Shown here: positions 5,899 through 13,632 of the stretch, in pieces | How the letters are laid out: the number at the start of each line of letters is the position of its first letter | Position numbering within the stretch: the first letter of the stretch is position 1 | The notes under the pieces: model-generated | Told to the model about the DNA's origin: nothing | Database searches by the model: none | Seen by the model: the letters and a program-made list of their open reading frames with translations, nothing else | Assembly (NCBI GenBank): GCA_018818885.1 | Contig: JAHIRB010000040.1 | Span: forward strand, 1-32,984 | DNA: 32,984 bases | Direction: 5' to 3' | DNA from: Patescibacteria group bacterium | GTDB taxonomy: Bacteria; Patescibacteriota; Patescibacteriia; Buchananbacterales; SURF-54 | Translations under genes and position numbers: made by a program

Positions 5899-8584
5899 GA
5901 ATTTTTTTAAACTTTAATTTCTTGTTGATTATAAAAAATTGTTTAGTTAATTCAATAGCAATAATTTTTATAACTGCTAGTAGTCCAATCAAGTACCATT
6001 CCCACGTTAAGTTTTGAGTTTGGAAGATGTTTTGCAGGTGAGGTTCATAAATTGCTAATAGCTGTAATATAAAACCTGCAGCAACAGCCCAGATTAGATA
6101 TTTATTCGAAAATGGATTTTTGGTAAATATGGAATGTCGAAGTGATCTTACACTAAATACATACAACAAGGAATCAATGCCTAAGGCAGCAAAAATTATT
6201 GTACGTACATAGCTAATGTCGTGTAAGCCTTGTAATAACCAATAAAACAGTGCTAGTAAGATAAAATCCGTAATTATACCAATGGCAAATATTAGAATTT
6301 TCATTTCTTTGTCTAGAATTTTAGCGTCTTTTTTTCGAGGAGCGCCTTCCATCACTTCTTTTTCGCCTGGTTCTAGTGTCATGGCTATACCCGGAAAGCC
6401 ATCCGTAATTAGGTTAATCCATAATATTTGGCTGGGTAGAATAGGTAATGGCCATCCCATAACTAAACTGCCAGTTATAAGAACCATCTCAGAAAAGCTA
6501 TCAGTAAGCAAATATAAAATTACTTTTTTAATATTTTCGTACACAATTCTACCCTGCTTAACTGCTGCAACTATTGTTTTAAAATTATTATCAAGTAGTA
6601 TGATATCTGCTGTTTCTTTAGCAACGTCAGTTCCAGAACCAAAAGCAATGCCAATATCTGCAGCCTTAATTGCGGGTGCATCGTTAATGCCATCACCTGT
6701 CATGGCTACCACTTCACCTTTTGCTTGCCAAGCAGCAATTATTCTTAGTTTATGTTTTGGTTCAACCCGAGCAAAAATAATTATATCTCGTATTCTTTTT
6801 GATAACGCTTTATCTGTTAAGTTATCAAGTTCACTACCTTCTAAAATATTTTCTTCTTTTATTTTTAACCCTAATTCTTGGGCGATTGTTTTAGCAGTTA
6901 ACTTGTGATCCCCAGTTACAATTACTGGATGTATTTTTGCTTTAATTATAAGCCTGATCATTTCTTTGGCTTCTTTACGTAGCGGGTCTTGAATTGCCAC
7001 AAATCCTAAGAAAATCAAATTAGAAACATCAGATCCCAGTTTTTTGTCATTAGTTTCCTTATAAGCAAAAGAAATTATTCTTAGTCCTTTTTTTGTTAGA
7101 GTTTCATAATCAGATCTTAATTTCTCTTGCGTGGTTTTAGTTAAAGCTTGTTTTTTGCCTTGAATTAATATATTGTTTGATCGCTCTAGTAATTTTTCTG
7201 GTGCACCTTTTACGTATATAATATTATTTTTGTCAGTACTGCGATTAAGAGTGACCATTAGTTTTTTATCCCCATCAAATGGTATCTCGTCAAGCCTAGT
7301 AAACTCATCTTCTAGTTCTTTTTGATTATAACCAGCTTGTGCTGCTGCTAGTAGTAATGCTTTTTCAGTAGGGGATCCAACAACTATGGGTTCTTCTAAT
7401 TTGTCTTCGGGGTTTTGAATAAAAGCATCATTACATAGGGTAGAAATTTGCAGGATCATCTCGTATTCTTTTGTTGTTTTAAGCTGACCTTTTTTGGCAA
7501 TTTCGGAAATATTAAATTGTTTATCTAGAGTTGCAATTTGTATAACTTGCATTTTACCTTCTGTCAAAGTACCAGTTTTGTCAGTACATATCACAGAGGT
7601 AGAGCCTAAAGTTTCTGCAGCCACCAATCTTCTCACCAAGCCATTGTGACGAAGTATTGTTTGCATACCAATAGTTAAGACAACTGTAACAGCAACTACT
7701 AAGCCCTCTGGTATAGAAGCAACTGCCAAGGCTACTACTGTTGCTAACATGCCTCCTTGTGGATGTGTAGCATCAGCAAAAAATGGTTGGCCTTTTAATA
7801 AACCTAGAACCAAGATAAAGATTGAAAGTGCAGCAATTATTAAAGTTAAGGTTCTGCTAAAAGTAGACATAGCAACCTGCAGTGGAGTTGGTTCTTCTGG
7901 TGTTTCTCTGATAAGTTTTGTGATTTTTCCGATTTCTGTATCTAGCCCAATTTCGCAAACAATGGCCATAGCTTTTCCAGCTTCTACTACAGTGCCCATA
8001 TAAATCATATTCTCTCTATCAGCTAAAGTGGTTCCTTTATCAACAATGGTAATTGTTTTTTCAGATGGAACAGATTCACCTGTTAAAGCAGCTTCGATAA
8101 CTTGCAAATTATCACACTCAATCAATCGTGCATCAGCCGGTACTTTATCCCCTGGTTCTAGTAAGATAATGTCACCTGGTACTAGGTTCTCAGCATTGAT
8201 TTGAGTCTCTTGATCATCATAAATAACTTTTGAAAATTGTTTGACTAATTGTCGCAATTTGTTTATTGAATTGTTAGCTTTATTTTCCTGCAAGTAACCA
8301 ACAAGTGTATTAATCAGCACTGCAATCAAAATAACCACTAGGTCAACATAATGAGATAAGATCAAAGAAATTAAGGCAGCTAAGATTAATATGTAGACTA
8401 GTGGGCTTTTGAGCTGACTGAGCAAAATTTTTAATTTTGAAAGAGGAGGCTTTTTAGGTAAGATATTCTTACCATATTTTTTTTGTCGTTTTTTGATTTC
8501 TTCTTGATTTAAGCCACTTTTAGAAGAATGCAAAACATCCATTACATTATTTACCTCTAGATTGTGCCAAATATGTTTTTCCAT
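5891..8584 (-). CDS. P2-type cation-transporting ATPase (Ca2+-ATPase-like)
   Basis: Integral-membrane ion pump of 897 aa, full length for the P2 family. It has a cation-ATPase N-terminal domain (about 1-70), the actuator motif LTGES (near 166), TM4 with ASIPEGL, the phosphorylation site DKTGTLTEG (Asp near 332), a nucleotide-binding KGAPE and the hinge TGDGINDAPAIKAADIG. TM6 has NLITD, matching the SERCA Asn796/Thr799/Asp800 pattern. TM5 keeps a Glu (DSFSEM) at the Glu771 position but has Ser at the Asn768 position. This favours a single-Ca2+ (PMR1/PacL-like) pump over Na+/K+, but specificity is not proven. It is the first gene of the minus-strand operon with the PH, FtsB-like and parvulin genes. 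Confidence 0.92.
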   Translation of the reverse strand: MEKHIWHNLEVNNVMDVLHSSKSGLNQEEIKKRQKKYGKNILPKKPPLSKLKILLSQLKSPLVYILILAALISLILSHYVDLVVILIAVLINTLVGYLQENKANNSINKLRQLVKQFSKVIYDDQETQINAENLVPGDIILLEPGDKVPADARLIECDNLQVIEAALTGESVPSEKTITIVDKGTTLADRENMIYMGTVVEAGKAMAIVCEIGLDTEIGKITKLIRETPEEPTPLQVAMSTFSRTLTLIIAALSIFILVLGLLKGQPFFADATHPQGGMLATVVALAVASIPEGLVVAVTVVLTIGMQTILRHNGLVRRLVAAETLGSTSVICTDKTGTLTEGKMQVIQIATLDKQFNISEIAKKGQLKTTKEYEMILQISTLCNDAFIQNPEDKLEEPIVVGSPTEKALLLAAAQAGYNQKELEDEFTRLDEIPFDGDKKLMVTLNRSTDKNNIIYVKGAPEKLLERSNNILIQGKKQALTKTTQEKLRSDYETLTKKGLRIISFAYKETNDKKLGSDVSNLIFLGFVAIQDPLRKEAKEMIRLIIKAKIHPVIVTGDHKLTAKTIAQELGLKIKEENILEGSELDNLTDKALSKRIRDIIIFARVEPKHKLRIIAAWQAKGEVVAMTGDGINDAPAIKAADIGIAFGSGTDVAKETADIILLDNNFKTIVAAVKQGRIVYENIKKVILYLLTDSFSEMVLITGSLVMGWPLPILPSQILWINLITDGFPGIAMTLEPGEKEVMEGAPRKKDAKILDKEMKILIFAIGIITDFILLALFYWLLQGLHDISYVRTIIFAALGIDSLLYVFSVRSLRHSIFTKNPFSNKYLIWAVAAGFILQLLAIYEPHLQNIFQTQNLTWEWYLIGLLAVIKIIAIELTKQFFIINKKLKFKKIHV

Positions 8585-8647
8585 AACCCTTGTATTTTAT
8601 CATATTTTAATGATTGCAGGAATTATCATCATAAGATAAATGGATAC

Positions 8648-8676
8648 TTGACAATTAGCTAAATTAAGTATAAAAA
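8648..8676 (+). promoter_or_regulatory. Probable promoter of the Cys-rich cassette
   Basis: TTGACA (8648-8653) with TAAAAA (8671-8676) after 17 bp, or TATAAA (8669-8674) after 15 bp. It drives the 8694-9187 cassette, divergent from the ATPase operon. Confidence 0.5.
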
Positions 8677-8693
8677 TAATACAGGGAGAAGCT

Positions 8694-8726
8694 TTGAATA
8701 AATTAAAGGAAAATAAGTTGAGATAA
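8694..8726 (+). CDS. Micro-ORF (10 aa) leading the Cys-rich gene
   Basis: A TTG start at 8694 follows AGGGAG (8683-8688). The frame reads MNKLKENKLR and its TAA stop overlaps the Shine-Dalgarno of the next gene (AAAGGAG, 8726-8732). That layout would couple its termination to initiation of the 98-aa ORF. It is very short, and the coding call is tentative. Confidence 0.3.
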   Translation: MNKLKENKLR

Positions 8727-8741
8727 AAGGAGCTGAGCATC

Positions 8742-9038
8742 ATGGAAGAAATGGTAGAACTTATTGAAGTGAAGTATCTAAAGGTTTGTGGAACCCCCGA
8801 AATATGGGTAGAATTCTTTTTCTGGCTTTGTGGTTGTGTAACTTGCCATCGTCCCACGCTAGAGAAGGTGCGAGGCACACATGCAACCACTGACACTCGC
8901 TGTTTGTATGTGGCGCTTATGCAGTGCGGGGGAATAGAAAAATGCTGCGGAAAAGAAAACCATCCAAAACATCCGCAAATGTTGCAAATTGAATTCGAAA
9001 AACAAGCCAAGGAACAATTGTCCAAAGTAAGCACTTGA
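8742..9038 (+). CDS. Unknown 98-aa Cys-rich protein
   Basis: I do not recognise this protein. It has a strong Shine-Dalgarno (AAAGGAG, 8726-8732) 9 nt before ATG and its own promoter and terminator. Eight cysteines lie at residues 16, 30, 32, 35, 54, 62, 68 and 69, grouped as LCGCVTCH and CGG-x(3)-CCGKENHPKH, with His at 36, 47, 74 and 77. A metal-binding (Zn or Fe-S) fold is plausible. A short hydrophobic stretch WVEFFFWL (22-29) precedes the first cluster, and the C-terminus is a charged helix. Base composition is clearly more GC-rich than its neighbours, which suggests a different origin. Open frames on the opposite strand here are shadows. Confidence 0.7.
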   Translation: MEEMVELIEVKYLKVCGTPEIWVEFFFWLCGCVTCHRPTLEKVRGTHATTDTRCLYVALMQCGGIEKCCGKENHPKHPQMLQIEFEKQAKEQLSKVST

Positions 9039-9063
9039 ATTCTGATTTTTGAAAGGAGAGCAT

Positions 9064-9102
9064 ATGAACGAATTAATTCTTCCGTTTTTAAAAGCCCTTT
9101 GA
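9064..9102 (+). CDS. Micro-ORF (12 aa) whose stop lies in a hairpin arm
   Basis: GAAAGGAG lies 5 nt before ATG 9064. The frame reads MNELILPFLKAL and ends at TGA 9100-9102. The stop and last codons form the left arm of the 9092-9147 hairpin, so a translating ribosome would prevent that hairpin from forming. This is leader-peptide-like, but it sits after rather than before the larger gene. Confidence 0.4.
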   Translation: MNELILPFLKAL

Positions 9103-9147
9103 TGATGTCTGCAGTAAGATATCATCAAAGATGTCATCAAAGGGCTT
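9092..9147 (+). promoter_or_regulatory. Two mutually exclusive hairpins
   Basis: AAGCCCTTTGATGA (9092-9105) can pair over 14 bp with the arm ending at 9147. Alternatively CTTTGATGAT (9097-9106) can pair over 10 bp with ATCATCAAAG (9121-9130). The right arms are direct repeats of (T)CATCAAAG. No T-run follows, so this is not itself a terminator. Confidence 0.55.
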
Positions 9148-9159
9148 ATGTATCTAGAG

Positions 9160-9187
9160 ATTTGATTGTTTGCAGTCAAATTTTTTA
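9160..9187 (+). terminator. Terminator of the Cys-rich cassette
   Basis: ATTTGA (9160-9165) and TCAAAT (9176-9181) are followed by TTTTTT. Confidence 0.6.
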
Positions 9188-9199
9188 TTTAAAATACGC

Positions 9200-9228
9200 T
9201 TGTCAAAATTTATGATATCTGTTATTAT
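9200..9228 (+). promoter_or_regulatory. Promoter upstream of tRNA-Lys
   Basis: TTGTCA (9200-9205), a 17-bp spacer and TATTAT (9223-9228). It would give a leader of about 170 nt before tRNA-Lys. The leader (9235-9407) contains no ORF of note but several palindromes. Confidence 0.5.
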
Positions 9229-9306
9229 AAATTTCGTATTTTATCATAAATGGGGTATTGTTTCCGTCTACACTTTTAGAGCTTCGGCAGGAAGGCAGTT
9301 GGTAGA

Positions 9307-9322
9307 TCCGCCAGCTGGCGGA
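9307..9322. repeat. Perfect 16-bp palindrome in an intergenic GC-rich block
   Basis: TCCGCCAGCTGGCGGA is self-complementary. It is part of a locally GC-rich block (about 9275-9380) that also contains CTTCGGCAGG twice and GCCT/AGGC hairpins, probably intergenic repeat DNA in an AT-rich genome. Confidence 0.6.
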
Positions 9323-9407
9323 CTTTTAAGCTGATGGTACAGCCTACTCCTTCGGCAGGCTCAGGATTCGGCGGGTAGCGGGAGTTCGTATAAATTAACA
9401 TTTTTAT

Positions 9408-9484
9408 GGGACGTTAGCTCAGCCTGGTAGAGCAGCTGCCTTTTAAGCAGACGGTCGCAGGTTCGAATCCTGCACGTCCCACCA
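9408..9484 (+). tRNA. tRNA-Lys (TTT), CCA encoded
   Basis: Acceptor arms GGGACGT and ACGTCCC, anticodon loop CTTTTAA (anticodon TTT) and T-loop TTCGAAT. ACCA is encoded at 9481-9484, unlike the Gln and Thr tRNAs here. Confidence 0.96.
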
Positions 9485-9525
9485 AATTGTAAAAAATTAT
9501 AAATATTATATGGGGTTCGACTATG

Positions 9526-9555
9526 TCCACCGAAGCTCGTAAGAGCGTAGGTGGA
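9526..9555. repeat. REP-like palindromic element, copy 2
   Basis: Outer stem TCCACC (9526-9531) with GGTGGA (9550-9555), internal loop GAA (9532-9534) opposite GTA (9547-9549), inner stem GCTC/GAGC and loop GTAA. The architecture equals the 1924-1956 copy, but both stems have changed sequence with pairing kept. Confidence 0.6.
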
Positions 9556-9658
9556 ATACCTCTGCCCGCTTCGCCGTAGTTTTGAATAAATATTAACGAG
9601 ACGAGCTCCTACCAGAGAATAATTTCAAATCATCTTCTTATTAGAAGATACAATATAC

Positions 9659-11386
9659 ATGTTATCTCAAAAAAATAAAATTAAATTCACAGTTATTGGT
9701 TTAATATTAGTCGGTCTTGCGGCTGGATTTTTAGATTTTCCTCAAATTTGGGATCCAATTGCTAGTACTTTGAATATTAAAAACTTTACTAGCGAAGATT
9801 TTCCACCATTTAGATTAGGACTTGATTTACAAGGAGGTACTCATTTAGTGTATCAAGCAGATATTTCTGGTGTACCAGACGACGAACAATCAGCAGCGCT
9901 AGAAGGTGTACGAGATGTAATAGAAAGAAGAGTAAATGCTTTTGGTGTATCAGAACCTATTGTCCAAACAAGCAGAAGCGGTGATAAGTGGCGAATTATA
10001 GTTGAACTTGCTGGTATTTCCGACGTTAATCAAGCAATTAATATGATAGGTGAAACTCCACTTTTAGAATTTAAACAACTGGGAGAACCAAAAGTACCAA
10101 CTTTAAACGAAGATCAACAAAAAGAAGTTGAGGAATTCAACAGAGTGGCACTTGAAAATGTTCAAGGTTTATTAAAACGAGCGTTATCTGGCGAAGATTT
10201 TGCCACTTTAGCTCAAGAGTTTTCCCAAGATGAAGGCTCTGCAGCTGTAGGAGGATCGATAGGCTGGGCACAAAGAGGTATACTTGTTGCAGAATACGAA
10301 CAAGCAATATTTGAAGATTTAGCTGTTGGTCAAATCTCAAAAGAATTGGTACAAAGTCAATTTGGTTTTCATATTATTAAAAAAGATGATCAAAGAGGTG
10401 GCGCAAAACCAGACGGTACTGACGATACAGAGGTTGCCTCTAGCCATATTCTTATAAAAACAAAATCAGCTCTTGATTACTTCGAAGGAGAAAGTGAATG
10501 GGAATATACAGGATTAACTGGAAAACATTTAAAAAGATCGCAAGTTGAATTCGATCAAAATACTGGTATACCAGAAGTTGCGTTAGAATTTAACGATGAA
10601 GGAGCAGAGTTGTTTGCTACATTAACAGAAGAAAATATAGGTAATGTTATTGGAATATTTTTAGACGGAGAAGTAATTAGTGCACCAGTTGTAAACGAAA
10701 AAATTCCTTCTGGTCGTGCAGTAATTTCTGGAGGTTTTGATATCCCAGAAGCAAAACTATTAAAACAACGTTTAAACGCAGGCGCACTGCCTGTGCCAAT
10801 TAATCTTATCAGCCAAGAAACTATTGGTGCTTCTTTAGGAAACTTATCAGTAGAAAAAAGTTTAATAGCTGCAATTATTGGTTTACTATTAGTAGCTGCA
10901 TTCATGCTTTTGTATTATAGGCTTTTGGGCGTCGTAGCAGATGTTTCTTTAGTTTTTTATGGAGTAATTTTACTTGCTTTGTTTAAACTCATCCCAGTTA
11001 CTTTAACTTTAGCAGGAATAGCAGGATTTATACTTTCCTTAGGTATGGCAGTAGACGCAAATGTTTTAGTATTTGAAAGAATTAAAGAAGAACTTAGGCG
11101 TGGGAAAACTATTGGGATTGCAATTGACGAGGGTTTTAGAAGAGCCTGGCCATCGATTCGTGATGGTAATGTTTCAACATTAATTACTTGTTTTATATTG
11201 ATGTGGTTTTCAACTAGTTTAGTTAAGGGTTTTGCTATTACTTTAAGTATTGGAGTTATAGTATCAATGTTTTCTGCTATGATAGTAACAAAATCAATCT
11301 TAAAAATATTTTTGACAAATAAGATTTCACAAACGCCATGGTTATTCGGCGTCAAAGGAAAAATTGAGGAAATTATAAATGATTAA
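9659..11386 (+). CDS. secD: Protein translocase subunit SecD with inserted parvulin-like domain
   Basis: SecD helps pull exported proteins through SecYEG using the proton-motive force. The 575-aa protein has TM1 at about 10-28, the SecD motif LGLDLQGG (about 53-60), the periplasmic P1 region, and five C-terminal TM helices (about 400-560) with the RND-type MAVDANVLVFERIKEE motif. Between TPLLEFK and the second half of P1, residues of about 160-268 are an extra domain. It has parvulin signatures in the order GEDFATLAQEFSQDEGSAA, GGSIGW, then QFGFHIIKKDD, with the ASSHILIKT strand last (near 260) instead of first. This looks like a circularly permuted parvulin fold. A hairpin (ATCTTC/GAAGAT, 9632-9649) ends 9 nt before ATG. 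Its 3' end overlaps secF by 8 nt. Confidence 0.93.
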   Translation: MLSQKNKIKFTVIGLILVGLAAGFLDFPQIWDPIASTLNIKNFTSEDFPPFRLGLDLQGGTHLVYQADISGVPDDEQSAALEGVRDVIERRVNAFGVSEPIVQTSRSGDKWRIIVELAGISDVNQAINMIGETPLLEFKQLGEPKVPTLNEDQQKEVEEFNRVALENVQGLLKRALSGEDFATLAQEFSQDEGSAAVGGSIGWAQRGILVAEYEQAIFEDLAVGQISKELVQSQFGFHIIKKDDQRGGAKPDGTDDTEVASSHILIKTKSALDYFEGESEWEYTGLTGKHLKRSQVEFDQNTGIPEVALEFNDEGAELFATLTEENIGNVIGIFLDGEVISAPVVNEKIPSGRAVISGGFDIPEAKLLKQRLNAGALPVPINLISQETIGASLGNLSVEKSLIAAIIGLLLVAAFMLLYYRLLGVVADVSLVFYGVILLALFKLIPVTLTLAGIAGFILSLGMAVDANVLVFERIKEELRRGKTIGIAIDEGFRRAWPSIRDGNVSTLITCFILMWFSTSLVKGFAITLSIGVIVSMFSAMIVTKSILKIFLTNKISQTPWLFGVKGKIEEIIND

Positions 11387-12275
11387 GATAATTGAAAAAC
11401 GAAAAACTTGGTTTATTATTTCTGGTATCATGGTACTGGTAAGTATTTTAGTTTTGATTTTGTGGGGATTAAATTTTGGAATAGATTTTACCGGAGGTAG
11501 TTTACTAGAAGTTTCGTTTTATACAGAAGAAGTTCCTTCCGCTGAATCAGTGGTAGCTTCTTTAAGGACACTCGAAATAGGGGAAGTAGAAGTACAACCA
11601 ATCGGACGAGAAAATATGATTTTGAGATTTAGAGAGGTTGACGAGAATACACATCAAAGCGTAATGCAAAGTTTAAAAGAATCTTTTGGTGCTGGGATAG
11701 AAGAAAGACGCTTTGATTCAATTGGCCCATCAATTGGAGAAGAATTAAAAAAGAAAAGCATATGGGCAACCTTGATCGTGATAATTGCTATTATTTCTTA
11801 TATTGCCTGGGTATTTAGAAAAGTTTCAAAACCAGTAGCATCATGGAAGTATGGTATTATTGCTGTTATTGCATTAATGCATGATGTGATAATTGTGCTA
11901 GGACTTTTCGCCATATTAGGTAAAATCTATTCTGTTGAAATTGATACTGCCTTTGTTGCTGCCATACTAACAATTTTAGGTTATTCAGTTAACGATACTA
12001 TTGTAGTTTTTGATAGAACTAGAGAAAACTTAGCAAAACATGTAGAAGATGAGTTTGAACCAACTGTTGAACGAAGTGTAAAAGAAATAATAACACGTTC
12101 AATAAATACATCATTTACAACATTAATTGTACTTTTTTCAATACTTATCTTTGGTGGTAGCTCAATTAGAAATTTTGTGCTAGCATTGATATTTGGTGTC
12201 GGTATTGGTACATATTCATCCATATTTTTAGCTAGTCCATTGCTGGTAGTAGCTAACAAAATATTTAAAAAATAG
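11379..12275 (+). CDS. secF: Protein translocase subunit SecF
   Basis: Partner of SecD in the SecDF export-assisting complex. The 298-aa protein has TM1 at about 12-30, the SecF signature LNFGIDFTGGSLLEV, a soluble domain to about 120 and five further TM helices, with GYSVNDTIVVFDRTREN and INTSFTTLIVLFSILIFGG characteristic of SecF. The start overlaps the end of secD by 8 nt, so translation is coupled. No terminator is obvious after the stop. Confidence 0.95.
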   Translation: MIKIIEKRKTWFIISGIMVLVSILVLILWGLNFGIDFTGGSLLEVSFYTEEVPSAESVVASLRTLEIGEVEVQPIGRENMILRFREVDENTHQSVMQSLKESFGAGIEERRFDSIGPSIGEELKKKSIWATLIVIIAIISYIAWVFRKVSKPVASWKYGIIAVIALMHDVIIVLGLFAILGKIYSVEIDTAFVAAILTILGYSVNDTIVVFDRTRENLAKHVEDEFEPTVERSVKEIITRSINTSFTTLIVLFSILIFGGSSIRNFVLALIFGVGIGTYSSIFLASPLLVVANKIFKK

Positions 12276-12330
12276 GTTATTTTACTTGAAGCTAGTCTAT
12301 CATGATTAGTTTCTTTGTTTTAGTCAAGAC

Positions 12331-12359
12331 TTGACTTGATTTGCTTTTTATGATATACT
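12331..12359 (+). promoter_or_regulatory. Promoter of the sigma4/HARE-HTH gene
   Basis: TTGACT (12331-12336), a 17-bp spacer and TATACT (12354-12359). The leader of about 65 nt has no obvious Shine-Dalgarno before ATG 12431. Confidence 0.65.
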
Positions 12360-12430
12360 TTAAATATCAAATTAGATAAATTTAAAGATTTATTTAATTT
12401 TGAGTTATTTTAGCTAAATTATATAATAAT

Positions 12431-13591
12431 ATGTCAGATCAAAATTCAATTTTAGACAAAGTAATGGCTAGTAAACAAGTTCAGGATGCTAGTCAGTTTA
12501 TTCCATCAGAATTTGTCTTAAAATTGTTAAAAAATCTAAATTCCAAAGAAAGAGAAATACTCACTAAACGTTTTGGTTTGGATGGCAACAAAAAAAGAAC
12601 TCTCGAACAAATTGGAAAGGATTTTCAAATCACCCGTGAAAGAATCAGACAAGTACAAATGTCTGCTATCAAAAAAATTCAAGAAATGCAGGATCTAAAA
12701 GAGGAAATAGAAAACATCGAAAACTTAATTAGTAGAACATTAGAAAAAAACGGTGGTTTAATGGAAGAAAATAAATTGCTTGAAAAACTTTTAAATTATT
12801 CAGAAAATAGTGCGCAGAATAAATCTGCGGCTTTATTTATTTTAGAACATCTTTTAGAAGATGGGATTGAAAAGATAACTAAAAATGAAGACATACTTTC
12901 TGGTTGGAGAATTAACATCTTACCCAAAGATAAAACATTAGAAGTATTAAATATACTGCACGAAATTATCGAAACAGAAAACAAGCTAGTTGAACTTCAT
13001 AAGCTAGTAGAAAAATTCAAGAATCATTCTTATTACCAAGAAAACAAACATGTATTTTATCCAGACTTGCTTAAAGATAAAGAAAATGGAAGCGGAAATG
13101 GTGACTTTAAAAAAGCCATTGAATCCTACTTAAACATTAGTAACAAAATTGATAAAAATATTTTAGAAGAGTGGGGCTTAATTAAGTGGCCAACCATAAA
13201 ACCCAAAAGAATGAGCGATAAGGTGTACATGATTTTAAGAAAAGAGGAAAAACCTTTGCATTTTAAAGAAATAGCTGATTATATTAATAAAGCAAATTTT
13301 GATGCTAAAATTGCACATCCAGCGACAATACATAACGAGTTAATATTAAACGATAAATTTGTTTTAATCGGTCGTGGTATCTATGCTTTACAAGAGTGGG
13401 GATATAACCCTGGGACAGTTGCAGAAGTGATTGTAGAAATTTTAAATAAAACAGAAAACGCCTTACTGAAAGAAGACATCATAAATAAAGTTTTAGAAAA
13501 TAGAATGGTAAAAAAATCTACTATCAATTTAGCATTAACAGATAAGAGTAAATTTAAAAAACTAGAAAATAATACTTATATAGTTATATAA
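12431..13591 (+). CDS. Sigma-region-4-like HTH protein with C-terminal HARE-HTH domain
   Basis: Putative transcription regulator of 386 aa. Residues 25-80 match sigma70 region 4, the -35-recognising helix-turn-helix: LNSKEREILTKRFGLDG, then LEQIGKDFQITRERIRQVQMSAIKKI. No sigma regions 2 or 3 are present, so it cannot be a full sigma factor. The middle (about 85-270) is helical and charged. About 275-340 (KVYMILRKEEKPLHFKEIADYI ... FVLIGRGIYALQEWGY) matches the HARE-HTH domain shared with RNA polymerase delta (RpoE) and chromatin proteins, and a second winged-helix-like segment follows. It may bind core polymerase or promoter DNA. Domain calls are firm and the role is inferred. Confidence 0.8.
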   Translation: MSDQNSILDKVMASKQVQDASQFIPSEFVLKLLKNLNSKEREILTKRFGLDGNKKRTLEQIGKDFQITRERIRQVQMSAIKKIQEMQDLKEEIENIENLISRTLEKNGGLMEENKLLEKLLNYSENSAQNKSAALFILEHLLEDGIEKITKNEDILSGWRINILPKDKTLEVLNILHEIIETENKLVELHKLVEKFKNHSYYQENKHVFYPDLLKDKENGSGNGDFKKAIESYLNISNKIDKNILEEWGLIKWPTIKPKRMSDKVYMILRKEEKPLHFKEIADYINKANFDAKIAHPATIHNELILNDKFVLIGRGIYALQEWGYNPGTVAEVIVEILNKTENALLKEDIINKVLENRMVKKSTINLALTDKSKFKKLENNTYIVI

Positions 13592-13632
13592 ATTTTTAGA
13601 CAAAAACAAATAATCAAAAATAAAAAATAGAT

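Noticed and set aside
6282-8003. Plus-strand open frames inside the P-type ATPase
   Set aside because: They are antisense shadows of a strongly conserved full-length gene.
8600-9179. Two open frames on the minus strand opposite the Cys-rich gene
   Set aside because: They overlap each other and the plus-strand gene, lack ribosome-binding sites, and the plus frame has promoter, Shine-Dalgarno and terminator.
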